From contig JABVXU010000051.1 of the NCBI GenBank assembly GCA_013365365.1, positions 124,001-188,000 on the forward strand: a stretch of 64,000 bases of DNA, written 5' to 3'. This DNA is from Cruorifilaria tuberocauda. Lineage: Eukaryota > Nematoda > Chromadorea > Rhabditida > Onchocercidae. The translations under genes were made by a program, and so were the position numbers. The stretch's first letter is position 1; every line of letters starts with the position of its first letter. Positions 19,171 to 32,744 of this stretch are shown here, in pieces. The notes below the pieces were generated by a model. That model was not told the DNA's origin. It did not search any database and saw nothing but the letters and a program-made list of their open reading frames with translations.

Positions 19171-22066
19171 TCAATTTTCTCCTTGTCCACTATCCTCTGC
19201 ATTTTCTTCATATTCTTCTTCATCATCTGAAAGTAAGAATGGGATGTTCCAATATTTCTTCGTCAAATTTAGCAAATGAATGTACAACTGTTGGAAAAAT
19301 TGAGAATCATTACATACATATCTAGAAGATATTGCTATATATCATCTATCATCTCTCAGGATTTAATAAACAGTCATTATTTAACTGAACATTCTATCTC
19401 CATAATTTTCCTTTTGTGCAACATAATGGAATCGACAGCACATTTCTACAAACCAAAAAAAAATCATTTAGTCTTTTTTTCAGAAGTAAAATATTAATTA
19501 GAAGAATTTAATCTTTTCCATTTTGTTACCTTTTTGAAGTTGACAAGCAATACCATTAGAAAGCTATTAATAGCAAAGTATTGAAAGTGACAGTTAAAAA
19601 ATTATTAAACGCTCTACATACCACTCTCATCACCATAATCATAATAATCTTCATCGAGATCGAAGGCATCTGTACAATCATCATTTGGTTTAGGCGCTGT
19701 TTTAATACAATATTCTTCTAATGTTTCCGGGACAACGACACCATCTTTTTCGGCATCTAGCCGGGATGCTTCCACTTGCTTTCTGAAAAAAAAAACAGTC
19801 AGACTATTTAGAAAAAATAATTACATGCATTCAGTTAGTTCATCTGAAAAGTATGACTCCAGATCTAACAACTAGTATTCACAATTGATATTCCATGCAG
19901 ATGTAAGAATGATTCGGGATAAGTTATTCCGTTACTTTACAGAGATAATTGGGAAAAATGACTTGGTGACATTCGGAAAATCTCTAGATGATTATCCTCC
20001 TGTTCGATAATAACAATATTGGAACGAAGCTATAACACAGCTACTGTTAGACTCAGCGTCTATCATAAGTTTATTTCATGGAAGGGTTCATAAAGTTATT
20101 ATGGAGATGGAGAATTGTAAGGTTTTGTCATAGTTACTTGGGAATCGTAGAGAAAATCCCAATGAAGTTTATAAACTTACCTTACGAGACGTGCATACTC
20201 GTCATTCTTGCCACCCGATTCTTTCCATTTTCTGTACATGACTGATGCATCCACATTGGCCGGCGAAGAAGTATTCGGTTCATTTAATAATGATATCACC
20301 GAAAGTAAAATTGTCCTAGAAATAATACTTAATTGTTTATTCCTTTTTGTTCTTGGCCCCCGTTTTGAAAATATGCCAAATTGACATGACGGTTGTACAT
20401 TATTTTTAAAATTACACAAAAAAAGATACAGCAATAAATTCTCCTTCTGATATCTCCCGAAACTTGAATTCATAACAGTACTAAGGTTATCCGCCCTCTT
20501 AATATGCTTCATAATAATAGATATTTCAATCCAGTCAAAAGTGTTACTTAAAATGAAAAGAAACTCACAAAGCAAGATAAATAAAAGGCAAGGATCTTTT
20601 AGATGATGCTGAAAGAATTGTGAGAATTGCAGAAGGCATGGTTTCACTTACCTAACATTTTGTGTCGGATTCCAACGTTCGCAAGCAAGCTCACCACTAT
20701 GAGGATCATCAACGGGCGGATGCAAAATACTGATACAAAGATCACCGTTCTAAAAATATGACTGCTCTAAAATTCGGAAATTTCCCTCGAAAATTTCAAA
20801 GACAATAAGTCCTACATCTCATACCTCATAAACATTTGGATGCCAAACTTTGTTGAGGAATTTGATCGATGGAGGAGCATATGGATAATTGGATGGGAAT
20901 TTCAAGACTGCTTTGAAATAGCCACCCTGAAACGAAGTAGGGTCAAACAATCACTGAGAGAATTAAATTAAGTGATGAGGAAAGAGAGAGGCGTAAAAGG
21001 TATACTCCCAGGACAGAAAATAAAGCGTAACAATTTTGGGGATGGAAATGATGGCAAATTATTATCCCACATGATTTACGTCTAATTATTTTACAATCAT
21101 AATGTGCCGTATCCTAAATATAGCATATTTCCGTCCCGTGTTAACGAAGCTTTAATAACATTTCATGAATATAAACGATAAATTAGATTAGATCGATTAG
21201 AGGTTAAACAGGTGAAATGATACTTCTGTTACAAAAATTATTGATTCTAATAAACATTAGAACAAGTATAATAAAATCAAGAAATAAATTTGGCATTTAT
21301 TTATATTTAAGGTTAACAAATGACAAAATTCATGTAGCTGAATCACGGCATCACATACACATTTACTTTTAGTATCAGAGATAAGTAATTTTTGAAGAAT
21401 TAAGAAAATTACTCAACTCAACTAAATACGGATATGTTGAATCTTAATCAGCAAAAATTCCTAATATTTATGATATTTAACTCCAATTTGCTGTTCCACT
21501 AGCAAATAATATTAAAATTACATGCCTGATACAGTGTTCCCGGTGGGCCATACAAAGCGACAGTCCAAACGAACATATTGTCCTCATTGGCTGTTACCGT
21601 AAAACCTTCAACAGGCGATGTTTGCAGGCCTTTTAACTCTAATGTTAACGCTCGAATGGCACCTGAAACAAGAGAACATAGCTTATATCATCTACACAAA
21701 TAAGTAATATCAAGCAGTGTAAAATCTAATTCTCTCCAGAATTTTTCAATATTTGAAAATTTTCAAATACAGTTTATCTCATGTCCCATAAAATATGTTT
21801 TCAAGAGCAGAGTGTCCGAAGGATACATTATTCAATGCAGCGAAATAATTCTCTATGTTTGCAGCAAAAGCTATATGATGATACCATAAAAAGGTTCATG
21901 TCCTTAGCTAGTGTCATTAGTGATGCAGTGAAAAGAGAGAGAAATTTTTCTGAATTTAATGATTGGGAAAGCATTCATTTCAAAAATTGAAAAATCAGGA
22001 GGAAAATTTACCTGCACATGAACCACTGGTACCCTGAGAGCCCACCATAGACGAAGCACTATTCAT
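19171..22066 (-). CDS. ubc-3: Ubiquitin-conjugating enzyme E2 R, CDC34/UBE2R family
   Basis: E2 enzyme that works with SCF cullin-RING ligases and builds Lys48 ubiquitin chains. Seven minus-strand exons: 22066-22012, 21662-21526, 20926-20825, 20749-20652, 20315-20181, 19782-19622 and 19226-19171. The total is 744 nt, or 247 aa (human 236-238). The UBC fold starts at [20 protein letters not shown] is at 93-95 and the catalytic Cys is at 103 ([13 protein letters not shown]). The acidic loop insertion VDDPHSGEL (111-119), diagnostic of CDC34/UBE2R, is present, followed by [20 protein letters not shown] and [11 protein letters not shown]. The C-terminal tail is strongly acidic ([20 protein letters not shown]), as in CDC34, where it binds the cullin basic canyon. 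Intron 2 uses a GC donor. The alternative name cdc-34 fits equally. Confidence 0.96.
21521..21527 (-). promoter_or_regulatory. GC-AG intron donor in CDC34
   Basis: On the minus strand exon 2 ends ...TATCAG at 21526 and the intron starts GCATGTAAT. Conserved protein sequence demands a direct join of LYQ to GGYFKA. The nearest GT lies 4 nt downstream and would shift the frame, so the GC donor must be used. Confidence 0.8.
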
Positions 22067-24951
22067 TTCGTTTTCCTCAATTAAACAGCAAGAATAGTAT
22101 ACTGGCAGGATAAAGATAATAAGTATCACAGGTAAGATCCGAGGGAATAAGCTACGGCACTTTTAGGTTTGAAAACTAAAATACAGTAATATATTTAACC
22201 TTGTTTTAATTTGCTTCGATGTAATAAATACGCAAATGTTATCAATGATTAACCGAACAAATAAGTTCTAAGCATTAAACATGACTAATCTTCGGAGGCA
22301 ATCAATAAGCTATCAAATTTTTATTCATTTTTAATTATGTTTGTACATCTAAATTATGCCTATCAACTAAGCACACCAGAAAACGACATTTAAAAAAAAT
22401 AAAAATTACAAAATTAGTGAGTAAGACGACCGTCTTCCCGAGTAAAAAAATTTTTGTGACATGAATGAAATCATTTGATATGCGCGCATGAATTCGTGCA
22501 GGTAGTTTTTTTTTTGCTTTTCTTTTTTGAATATCTCAATTACATCAACTAATATATCAATAAAAAATCAATCAAAGAAGTAAAATATGTTACTGCATTG
22601 CATGGCATTATTATTGCATATTATTTGCAAAGTGTATAAGCTAATATGGTAAAGAATTCAGCAAAGATATTTTGAGTAGTACATCAAAAGGAAATAAAAT
22701 ATTACCACGACAATACCTGTTGAATCCTCATAAACAATCGGAATGAATGTCACTTGACGTAGTCATAATTGTTATCAATAAGCAAACATATTACTTTATT
22801 ACCTTACGTTTTAAAACGTTTACCATAGACACCACTCCCCCTTAAACGACAACTGGCGAATGTATAATCGTATATATGTCTACATGTATGTGTACGTGTG
22901 TGCGCGTGTGTGTGTGTCTATCTCTCAGCTAGTTAAGACAGCTGTTTTTTCTTCCACCTACATTGCAGAAAGAAAGAATTAATTGATAGTACAAGTGATA
23001 AGTAAAGCGTAATAAAACGTAAAAAGAAAGCGAAAAGGGCAAAATTTTACAACTATACATATCTCAATGTACAATACAGAAATGTACCTCAATGTACAGA
23101 AAAATTGGAACAGCAAAACGGAGAGGAAAAAATCAAATTTGGGTTAAAGAGCGTAAACGTAAAGTAAAAAAAATGATTAAAATCTGAAAAAATCTTTTGG
23201 AAATATTTCTTCAATATTTATTAGCAACAGTTTAGTAATTTTGCTCTGACTGCTGTTTGATATAGGATGATATTGGGAAAGCAGATAATATAGATCGAAT
23301 GATTTCTTTGTTTGCTTTGTTTCAGTTATATACCGCTGGAATATATAGAAAAACAATAACAAATTTTTTCATTATTCACTTTACCTGAAGCAATATGTGA
23401 GAAAAGCATTCACCTGAGGGGCAAGATATTTTGCAAGTTATGCATAAAGAATGTCAAAATTACATCTGAATGAAATTTTGACATTAAACGATAACTCACG
23501 ATCTGTCTCTCATGACATCGCGGGAACAAGATTCATTATGTATCTTCAACGATATGGGAGAACGATATCACATTTTCTTTTTCTATTTTTCTCTCGGCTA
23601 AAAAAGTTTTATGGAAGAAAAATAACTAAACTCATGTACAATTGGTTTTTGCTTTTTGATCTCAACAACTGTTTAACTGAATTAAATCTTTCTTCAATAT
23701 GCTTATTCTTCCTCCGCTTCCACTTATCTGAGCATCAGATCGATCACTGACCAGTGAATCAATATAATTATCTAATTTTAAATTTTGTTTTTAAACCTAT
23801 TCCGGAATCTTCTCAATAATACAAATTTATCTGTTTCAACTTAAAGTAATTATCTTAACGATAATTCACTGTGAATAGCTACAACAAAAAAGATTCAGAA
23901 AAGCACATTCTTCTACACTCTGAAAAATACGCGTAAAGAAGAAGCTATTATAAAATGTTTTCAATACCACTTCATCACTATTTCACTGGACGTCTCTGTC
24001 AAGGTAAATAATAGACGAGTGACAGCTAAAAACTACTTTAAACTAGCCAAAAAATTGATCAAAGACTATCAAAAGAACAAAGTAAAACTGACATGCATAA
24101 GAAAAACAAAATTGTTTTAAAAAGAAAATGATGAAGACTAAATCGAAGAATATATAGCCAGTTATCCGGTCATACAATGTCGAAATATCGAAAATCACAT
24201 ACTGATTATTGCTAAAGAAGTAAACTTTAAAGTAAGAAATAGATAGGATAAAATGACGCAAATACCTTACAATAATAAGGATGGATGTCAGATTGGATGA
24301 TCTGATCAAAACCGACTCTGATCCTTTCAACGCCATGCATCTCATCGTTTCATCATTTCCTTCGCATTCGTCATCAATCATTGTGAAATCTTCAAATTCC
24401 AGTAAAATAAACAAAGCATTATGTATACGTGGTAAACTGATGGATCACGTGTGTCAGGTTCTTTACTACGCCTCTTCACATCCAAATGGAACATCATCTA
24501 TCATCTCAACGAGATTTCTGCATTTAAATAATGCTTACAATGCACATACATATAGATGTATGTCCGTGAAAACACACGTACATACAACACGCATATGTGT
24601 AAATGTACGCACAATGCATAACTGTGATAAAGAATTTTTGACACAGTTACGCACGTCAATAAAGATGCTAAATTACGTCGCTATATTCGTGCTATTAACA
24701 ACGTCGAGAGCAAAGACGTGTTCATATGTGTATGCGCATACACGTGTAATTATATGATCTGACGTACGAATACTGATATACTTGAATACAGAGGACCGAA
24801 ATGCAATTCTACTACACATAACACCGATAACCAACCAGTGAGGAATACGACATCTTCCGAACACACTGCGCCCGATCGATACACTCCCTACAGACAGACA
24901 TACACATACATATTATACACATACACATACACGCGAATATATATGCGTGTA

Positions 24952-24975
24952 TGTGTGTGTGTGTGTGTGTGTGTG
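24952..24975. repeat. (TG)n microsatellite
   Basis: Twelve uninterrupted TG units, preceded from about 24895 by ACATACAC-type imperfect repeats, giving alternating purine-pyrimidine DNA. Related CA/CGTA-rich stretches continue back to about 24540. Confidence 0.9.
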
Positions 24976-26848
24976 GATAACATTTAAGGTTGTCTGTTGG
25001 GGAATGTTCTGATAAAAATTTGGTGATAACAATGGTTTGCATTGAAATTGCTGGAAGTTAGATGATTTAGAGGGAGGAAATAAATTAGCTGCCAAGTGCT
25101 AATTTGTCTTTTTAAAATTAAGCAATAAATGAAGGATGTAAAATAATATTTTGAAATCGATTGAATTCTAATTAAAATATCGATCGAAAGATTTTCTGGA
25201 ATTTTTCTTTTATCCAAATTTGAACTTTTGATTTTATAAATCGATGCTGAAAGAAATTTCATTTGTTTAACAAATTCGAAATAAGAATGCAATTAGAAGC
25301 GATTAATATCGTGATCTTCCACGTGATCTTCATGAAATGAAGCGCAACCTCCGTGAAGGTTACATGTCATGTTTATCATATTGTAAAGGTTACCTGGAAG
25401 AATATGAAGTGATGGGATAGAAGCAGTACAGAAAGTAGCTCGGATTGCACATTAGAGTACAAATCAACTTAGTGGCCAAGAGTTTACGTAACCTTTTCAA
25501 CTGGTACCGAATCAGTACCGATAATTTATTTGAGATGTCGACTGTAGTTATTTAGGAGGAGAAAGAGTGGGATTTGGAAGAAGCAAAAAATGGAGTAATG
25601 AGAATTGAAAAGTGTTGTGGGACTGTTGGTGTGACCCAATTTGTCGATTTATTCCATTCAATAAAAGCCAATTTGGGCTATTGTGTTTACGGAAATGATA
25701 AGGAGTGAATTGTACAGTTTCGTTTAGATGCAGCGATTGACGTGATCAATCATAGTGATGATAATGATAAAGTAGTAATCAGAAGGTTGAGGTGGAATAG
25801 AAGAGAGGGTAGAAATGTTTGTAAATATCCCAATACCACTCGAAAGCTCTTCCATTCATCTTACCGTAATGGGAAGTACAAAAGACAAGTAATTTCTTTG
25901 AGAATTCCTCTGATAATAGAATGGGAAGAAATAATTAAATGAAACAGATATTATGTTGTACCAAAAACGCTACAAGGAATAGCGATAAATGAAGCAAGTA
26001 GAATAATTTCTTATTCCTCCATCTATAAGACTCCGATTTTTAGTTGAATTAGCTTCAGCATTAGCATTCTCCATTTTAGTTGTAAATGTTGCTATTGAAA
26101 ATAACCTGATCACTGATTCACTTCTCGAGTAATATTCGTAATGTCAGTTACTTTTTGTTGTTGGCTCAGTAATCTGTAGAAGTTGGACCATCTAGTCATT
26201 TAATCATCACATCAGTTTACGCAGTTGGCTTTTCTTGCTACGAGAATAATTTCTACAACATGATGGGCTAAATAAAACAATCAGATTGAATTTTCGAACT
26301 TCCGGTGAATTAAATCCTCGTATAAATACTTACTTTCATTTCCCCCCTAATGCTAGATATTTTAGAAATTGTTTGAAATTTTACCAAGTAAAATTTTAAG
26401 TCCCAAAAATCTTTAAAATTAAAAAAATGTCATACAAAAGTTTATATGTTAGGAAGTAAAAGATCGAGAAAATAATTTTAAGAACAAAAGGATGGAATTC
26501 AACAACTATTATTTTAAGTTAAAATAGAAAGTTTAAGATATGAAAGCGATGTCTTCGAATTGGATGAAATTTCTACAGATCAAAAATTAAGAGCAAACAA
26601 TACTGGCATGGAAAAATGAAACACAATTAATTGCGAATATTAATTGAATAATCAAAAATGTATGGCAGAAAAAATAATAAGACAAGGTATGAAATTATTT
26701 TCAAAAAAGAACTTTTCAATTTCGTTGATATCATTGAAATTAGATAGATATAAATCGAATTTGAAATGCAAAAACTAAAATTCGATTTGCTAGCTGAAGG
26801 AAAAAGCTTTTTTCTCCCTTATTTTCTGTTTTTGATCGGATAAAGTGC

Positions 26849-26868
26849 GAGAGAGAGAGAGAGAGAGA
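26849..26868. repeat. (GA)n microsatellite
   Basis: Ten GA dinucleotides without interruption in the region between CDC34 and AP-2. Confidence 0.9.
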
Positions 26869-28524
26869 AGGAAAGAGTGAAATGATTATCTTATTCAGGC
26901 AAAAGTTGAAATATTTCACCTTTTCAAAGGTGAAGATGGAAAGTGTACCTTCCTTTATTTTTGCTATTTATTCTATAGCTAAAATTTTATATCCTATAAA
27001 TTCCGACCACTTGCTCTTCCCAACAATTAACAATAATTAAATTTTCGAATGATATTGTGAGCTCATTATACATACCAATTAGAAAGGATCACTAATTAAT
27101 TGTATTCTTCGCCTTTGGAAGTGCAACAATTTTTGAATTCGAAGAGTTTAAAGTTAAAATCGTAAAATAGAAATGGTTTCTTCTGAAGAGAAAGTGTTAT
27201 TGTTCTAATAACGATGTAAATACTAATGATTCAACCTTTCACCACAGCGACATCAGTCATTCATTCACATACTAATTAGCGTGAAATTAATCTCTTGCAT
27301 GATCAGTGTTAATGATAGCATCGGTTGCACTGTTTCCTTCGGCCTCATCTTTTAGAATTCTGCAAGAAATACTGTGATTCTTTTCTTGCTCTCATTCATT
27401 TATGTTGGATTTCTTCAATGAATTGGAGGAGAGAGGAAGAACACCTTTGAAAGCGCTTTTCCTTCCATTGAATTTGTTAATTATTTCCGAACTCTTCCTA
27501 GCAGGAAATTCGGCAAGATCCAGTTAATTAATTTCAATCTAATTCTAATTAATTTGCCGAAATTGTAAATATTGTAAAATTTGAATTTCGATTGACCTTA
27601 AAGCTTAGTGTTAAAAAACTGATTCAATTTTAGCGCCACGTCTTTACTAATCTACTAGTAGCGATGGATACTGCTAATTTTAACAACTTTTCTTGCCTTA
27701 AATGACAATCACAATTAAAAATTTTTTTCAATCTTGAAAATTTAGACAAAGAGAATGTGAAATTGTATAGGAATGATACTAACAGAATAGAAATGATTAT
27801 TTACTTGGCGAAACCGTCTTGATATGCCACAAATCGGAATATTCTCCTTAATTCTCAAACCGAAACAATCTCAATATATTATAAACCGGCGGAAACTATA
27901 CATTCTCCGTTCAGTTAGCATTGCAACCGTTTTTACTGTTAAATTATTTAACTGATGGGAAAAAATGAAATCAGTGTAATGAATTACTTGAATTATAGTC
28001 TTATGCTTGTCCTGTTTACAAATCGAACAGCGATAATGAATTTCTGGAATTATGAGTGAAATTTTTCTCCTTTCGCCGGTGTCTGTACTCAATGATTGAG
28101 GCTAAAATAAACTTTCACGTTTGTTACTTCCGGTAGTTAGAACGAGCTAACTTCTTCCTGATTCCGGTTTGAACTTCATTTCTCTTATGTCACGCCATAA
28201 TGACAAGCGTTCTCCTGACGTCAATTTTTTAGGATAAGCTGGCAAATTTTCGACGTTCATGTAAATTTTAGTAAGCAATGACTTTTTTCTATTTGGTGTA
28301 AAATTTTGAGAGACATTTTTAAGAGCTCAATTTATTATTAGAAAAAGAAGAAAAGATTATCATATTCCTATCACATATTTCATCGAATATATTAATTACA
28401 TTATCACATCATCGGCAGCTTATCTCCCTTCCGGTTTTTTCGTTTCGTTCTGGAATAAATAAAGAAAAAGGAGTGATACGAGGAAATATCAATGGATGAG
28501 CGAAAAATCTAGAAAGAATGGAAT

Positions 28525-28557
28525 AAATCAATAAATCAATCAATCAATCAATTAATC
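28525..28557. repeat. (AATC)n tetranucleotide repeat
   Basis: About eight imperfect AATC/AAATC units (AATCAATAAATCAATCAATC...). It is simple-sequence DNA in the presumed 3' flank of the AP-2 gene. Confidence 0.8.
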
Positions 28558-29071
28558 ATACAATACGAATCGTATTTTTTTCTGAATAATAATGAAAAGA
28601 TGGAAGGGAAAGAAGAAAGATTGGAAAACAAAATGCACATTGGAAAAATTGAGCAGAGTATTTCTTTTTCTCTTTCTGAACTAAATTTTATTATATTAGC
28701 TAAGTCTGAATTAGCGTGAATTACGTCTGACCAAATAAATAATAAATGAATGAGCTGATGAAAATGAAGACAATCATGAGGCATTGCATACCTTTCAATA
28801 CTGATCTATTAGCTAAAAAGATTTGAATAAGCCCAAGAAAGTATTTGGTTAATAACTAATGATTCAATATAAACATATTCTAATGCTATCTTTCATATCA
28901 GAGGTTAATTTCAAGCAAGACTGTGAAAAACAGAGGAGCTGAATACAAAAGTCCCATAAAAATGTTCCTTCTCATTTTGCTTTCCGTTTTATACCGTTTT
29001 TTCATAAAGTACAAAAGTCATGATCGCTAATTTGCAGATGTATAGCTATTCCAAGTACTTTGAAATATATA

Positions 29072-32000
29072 TCATTTTGTATCGAGCAGTTTGACTGATT
29101 CATTTAACCAATTCATGATTGCATTAATTGCAGCTAATACGGCAGGCGAACCGAATCCGTGAGTAACCTGAAAATCAATATAATTTTGTCATGGAAGCTT
29201 GTAATTATGAAAAATAGAAACTAGTTACTGCAAGAATGAAGTGACAGTTTGACCATTATTACTTTTCAATATGACCATCATTGGTTTCAAGGAACAAAGA
29301 AGATTAAAGGATAATTGAGAAGTATGATCGAATTAAATGAATAAAATGAAACATAACTAGGGCAATTTCAACGTTACTCAACAAGTATCCACGAATACTA
29401 AATGAAATAATTCACTTCTAAAAGGAATATATTTTAAAACAAAGTCCCTATAAATTATTAAATATATATATGGAATGACCCAATACTACTCAATACATTG
29501 ACAACGGATATTAATTAAGATAAGAAATTAATAGGGGAAGGTAAAATGCAATCTTTCCTTCCTTCTCTCTTAGCTTCTCCACTTGCTGATCCCAGAAGAG
29601 CCTCAATCTTACTCAACTATTTGCGCAATAACCCATTTATATTCTATCATGAATAAACGACTAATGATGATTATCGCATTGTTACAGAGTAGTGATGGGA
29701 ACAAGATAAAAGCAACGGAACTATATTGATTGTTAATTAATTAAAAAATAATTAAGAAACCATGGAGAAATGTGTTAATCGACTTTGCACGATAGGTTCT
29801 AAAATTGGTTGTGGCCTTGAAGAACATATTGGGCTCCGATCGTTGCTCAACAATTCTTTTAATTCACTCAAAGTTGCTTTCGTTGCTAATAGCATATTCT
29901 TCCGCCGCTGCATGTCAAGCGGTTCCATAGAGCAATTCACGCGCGTCAAATGTTCCGCAATCGCTCGAGCGGGGAATTCATTCTCGCAAACGGCGTTGAA
30001 ATCTTTTGCCAAATGCATCGCTTCAACTGTATCAAATCAACTTTTGTCGCAACTTTCTCATTTCACCCAAAGTTTTATCAGTAACTCATAAATCAGCACA
30101 AACGCAGAATTCACCTCAACAGATTCTCACAAACTCCACTGCAGTAGTTGCAGATGTATGTTGTAAGATGACGATCAATCACCCATCGATCAATCAGTAT
30201 AATCCCAAAGCAAAAGCTAAATTCGAAAGTAGGCGTAATTTTATCTATCTGAGAGGATTTCCCGGGGGAGTGCGTAATCAGCATGGTAAATGAAGTTCAT
30301 ATTCTCACTGATTACTTCACTTCAGCAAAAATGATGAGACAGTTGGAGTGAGTTAGCAAACATCGTTGTGGAATGAGAAGATAAAAGATTAACTGACATT
30401 CAACAAGTGCTGTGAGAGAATTGACATTTGTCGCTTTCCGTCTTCCGGCCGGTAACTGTAAACCGACTCGTTTCAACTGATCACGCAGTGATTTGCCGCC
30501 GTCTTTCGATTTCGCCCTGAAATGCTCATTTCAATTCGAATTGATTAATTGGAATTGGCACTAGAGGACGCAGCATATGGGGTTATTGATTTGTTGTGGA
30601 CCACTAAATACTGTCGAATTCCCCCGATAGTGGCAACTTCGATTGCATCGTTCAAAATTTCTACGTTTCATAAAAGAAAGGAAAGAAGAGATGGAAAACG
30701 GAGAGAGAAAAAGGCTGTGAAGATTTATAGAACGTTTCGATTACCTGCGTAGGATTCCGCCCAACACGGACGCGTTGAGGCATTCCGGCGGTGAAAGTCG
30801 TCGATGAATCTCACCAACCGTCACTTTGTACTTTGCCGCACTGCTCAGCAGACTTAGCCGACCTTTAACGGCACTCATTCATCACCTCAGTGGTGTCAAG
30901 TTTGGGAAGAGAAGAAAACAAATCACTCAGCTGATATTTCTGATATGAGCAACTAGCAGTCGAAGTGAGTAATTCTTGAATTGGATGAAATTACTTAACA
31001 GTTCTTGAGTCATCATTACTCATCAGAAAGTTTAATTTCATATTCATAAATCGCTCAGCAAGAGAATTCTCTTCTCTTACCTATTTATCATAAATCAGTC
31101 ATCGATTAACTTATTTATCTTCACATACTTATCACTTTCTATTGAAGTGGCAACTGCTGGAAGTATAACCTTACATCTGAGAGAGTTTATCCATATTATA
31201 GTATTGTTATTAGATTAAACATCTAATTCTATTTGTTATCATTTATTATCAATCACATTTTGATCGCTCTTACTATTTTTATTGCGCTTGGGGTCATGGA
31301 GTTGAAATATTGAACTTTGAGTAATTTGAAGTGCGAAATGGGATAGAATTGAAGTTTCCACTGTAAGAAATAAATTTAGGGAAAGCAAACCCGGTACTGA
31401 GCAAAAGACATCAAGGTAGTTAACGGTATGAGATGCTTGATTGCTGCCACTGCCGCTGTTCTGGATCAGTTGTCCATTCATTGGACACGTCGTTATCATT
31501 GGCTTAGGTCTCGAACATGCCGCTTAAAAAAGAAGCTGAACTTGAAATAGGAGAGAGAGAGGGGAAAGAAAAGACATTTACTGTCATCTTTTCTTCTAGC
31601 AAAGATGACAAATACTCGGTAACCTCTTGTTTATTTTTTGCCAAAGATTTTGAGACAGATGACTTTAGAGTACTTGTGCACTAATTCTGTAATTGACTGT
31701 TGTTTCATAGTTACCTTTACGAATAACTCCACGTTGTTCAGTTATATTTCCCTGAGCTGATGATGAAGTACTCATTTCCTGGAAACGAAAAAATTGTTAC
31801 AATAACAACGCTTTACAAGATTTCTTTTCTCATCGAAGATAGCACATGCGCAAAAAATTTCCAAATACGTTTTCCCATTCGGACCTTTCGTTTAAAAGAA
31901 TTCAAAGATTTACGGTATCAACACTTCTAGCATCTACAACCATGCTATGATGTTGTTGTTGCTGCTGTTGCTGTTGTTGTTGTTGCTGTTGTTGTTGTTG

Positions 32001-32744
32001 TTGTTGTTGCTGTTGTTGTTGTTGTTGTTGCTGTTGTTGCTGCTGTTGTTGTTGCTGTTGTTGTTGTTGTTGTTGTTGCTGTTGTTGCTGTTGTTGATGG
32101 TGGTGTTGCAAGGAAGTAGTTGAGGGGATATGGTGTTGAGATAAGTGCTGCATAAAGACCGGTTGCGGTCGACCGGTAACCATCAGGTATTCCCGTCCAT
32201 TCGGTACGTGAATCTGAAAATAACTCTTATCAGTAAATGATCGAAGGATGACGTTGAATTAGAAATGCGAATTCAATATGCTTATGGATCGCCAAAAAGT
32301 TACCAAACTTTCCGTACTTTCCAAATCTAAATTTGAAATTACTCAGAAGAATGAGAAAAATGACGCTGTAATGAACATTAGCTTGTTGTTGGTAACACGT
32401 GACACGTGCAAGTTCATTAGTTTGTTCACGGAACTGTTCTGATGTAGCGCTGGTAATACTGTATTGTTGCAGCTGAAAAAATAACAAGAGAAATTTTTGG
32501 ATGAAATCTAAAGTTTTTGTGATCGTGAATTCCATGATAAATGAAAAATATCATTGAGACGAGGAGCATTTTCAGGCTGCTTTAAAGGTGGATGAATTAC
32601 TTGTTCAGGTTGTGCATAAGGGCCTGGATTATAAGTGAATGCGTAAGCCGGAGATGGAAATCCAATATGTTGTTGTTGTAGCAATGACTGTTGCTGTTCA
32701 TTGGAAACAACAGGCTGAGTTCCGATACCCTCAAGTTGAAGGCT
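29072..32744 (-). CDS. AP-2 transcription factor (TFAP2/APTF family), 5' end not found
   Basis: Sequence-specific transcription factor with the AP-2 basic and helix-span-helix domain. Nine minus-strand exons join in frame: 32744-32601, 32472-32377, 32213-31914, 31778-31715, 31522-31391, 30862-30745, 30516-30398, 30026-29761 and 29167-29072, giving 444 residues and a stop. The N-terminal part is Gln/Pro/Tyr-rich ([20 protein letters not shown]) and carries a 48-Gln tract. The DNA-binding region is unmistakable: [99 protein letters not shown]. It ends LDTK soon after the fold, lacking the tail of vertebrate AP-2. In [14 protein letters not shown] a Phe, made across an exon junction, replaces the usual Gly. 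The 32377 donor is uncertain. The first exon lies further upstream; which C. elegans aptf paralogue it matches is unclear. Confidence 0.95.
31953..32096 (-). repeat. CAA/CAG repeat coding for 48 glutamines
   Basis: An uninterrupted in-frame run of 48 Gln codons, mostly CAA with scattered CAG, flanked by His residues on both sides, inside the AP-2 exon 31914-32213. Mixed codons suggest a tract kept as protein rather than a freshly expanded pure CAG array. Confidence 0.95.

Larger units (their letters stand above)
22067..29071. other. Seven-kilobase intergenic region with microsatellites
   Basis: Between the 5' end of CDC34 and the 3' end of the AP-2 gene, both on the minus strand. It should hold the CDC34 promoter and the AP-2 3' UTR. 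Simple repeats are TG/CG-rich at about 22890-22918, TG at 24952-24975 with flanking CA/TA stretches from about 24540, GA at 26849-26868 and AATC at about 28525-28557. The longest open frames (for example 24281-24757 plus, 158 codons) run through the CA/TG-rich DNA and resemble no family I know. I see no supported gene. Confidence 0.55.

Noticed and set aside
20177..20647. 156-codon minus-strand frame extending from a CDC34 exon into the intron upstream
   Set aside because: The last third is the real exon 20315-20181. The rest is an intron that happens to lack stops; read-through from the previous exon stops at once at TAA, and the resulting protein would lack the catalytic Cys.
16335..22066. 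lsm-6 and CDC34 as a nematode operon
   Set aside because: They share a strand, but the CDC34 stop and the lsm-6 start are 2.3 kb apart, far more than the usual few hundred bases, although lsm-6 has a spliced-leader-like acceptor.
24281..24757. 158-codon plus-strand open frame
   Set aside because: It runs through CA/TG-rich simple repeats, an opposite-strand frame also covers part of it, and the peptide shows no domain, signal or family resemblance.
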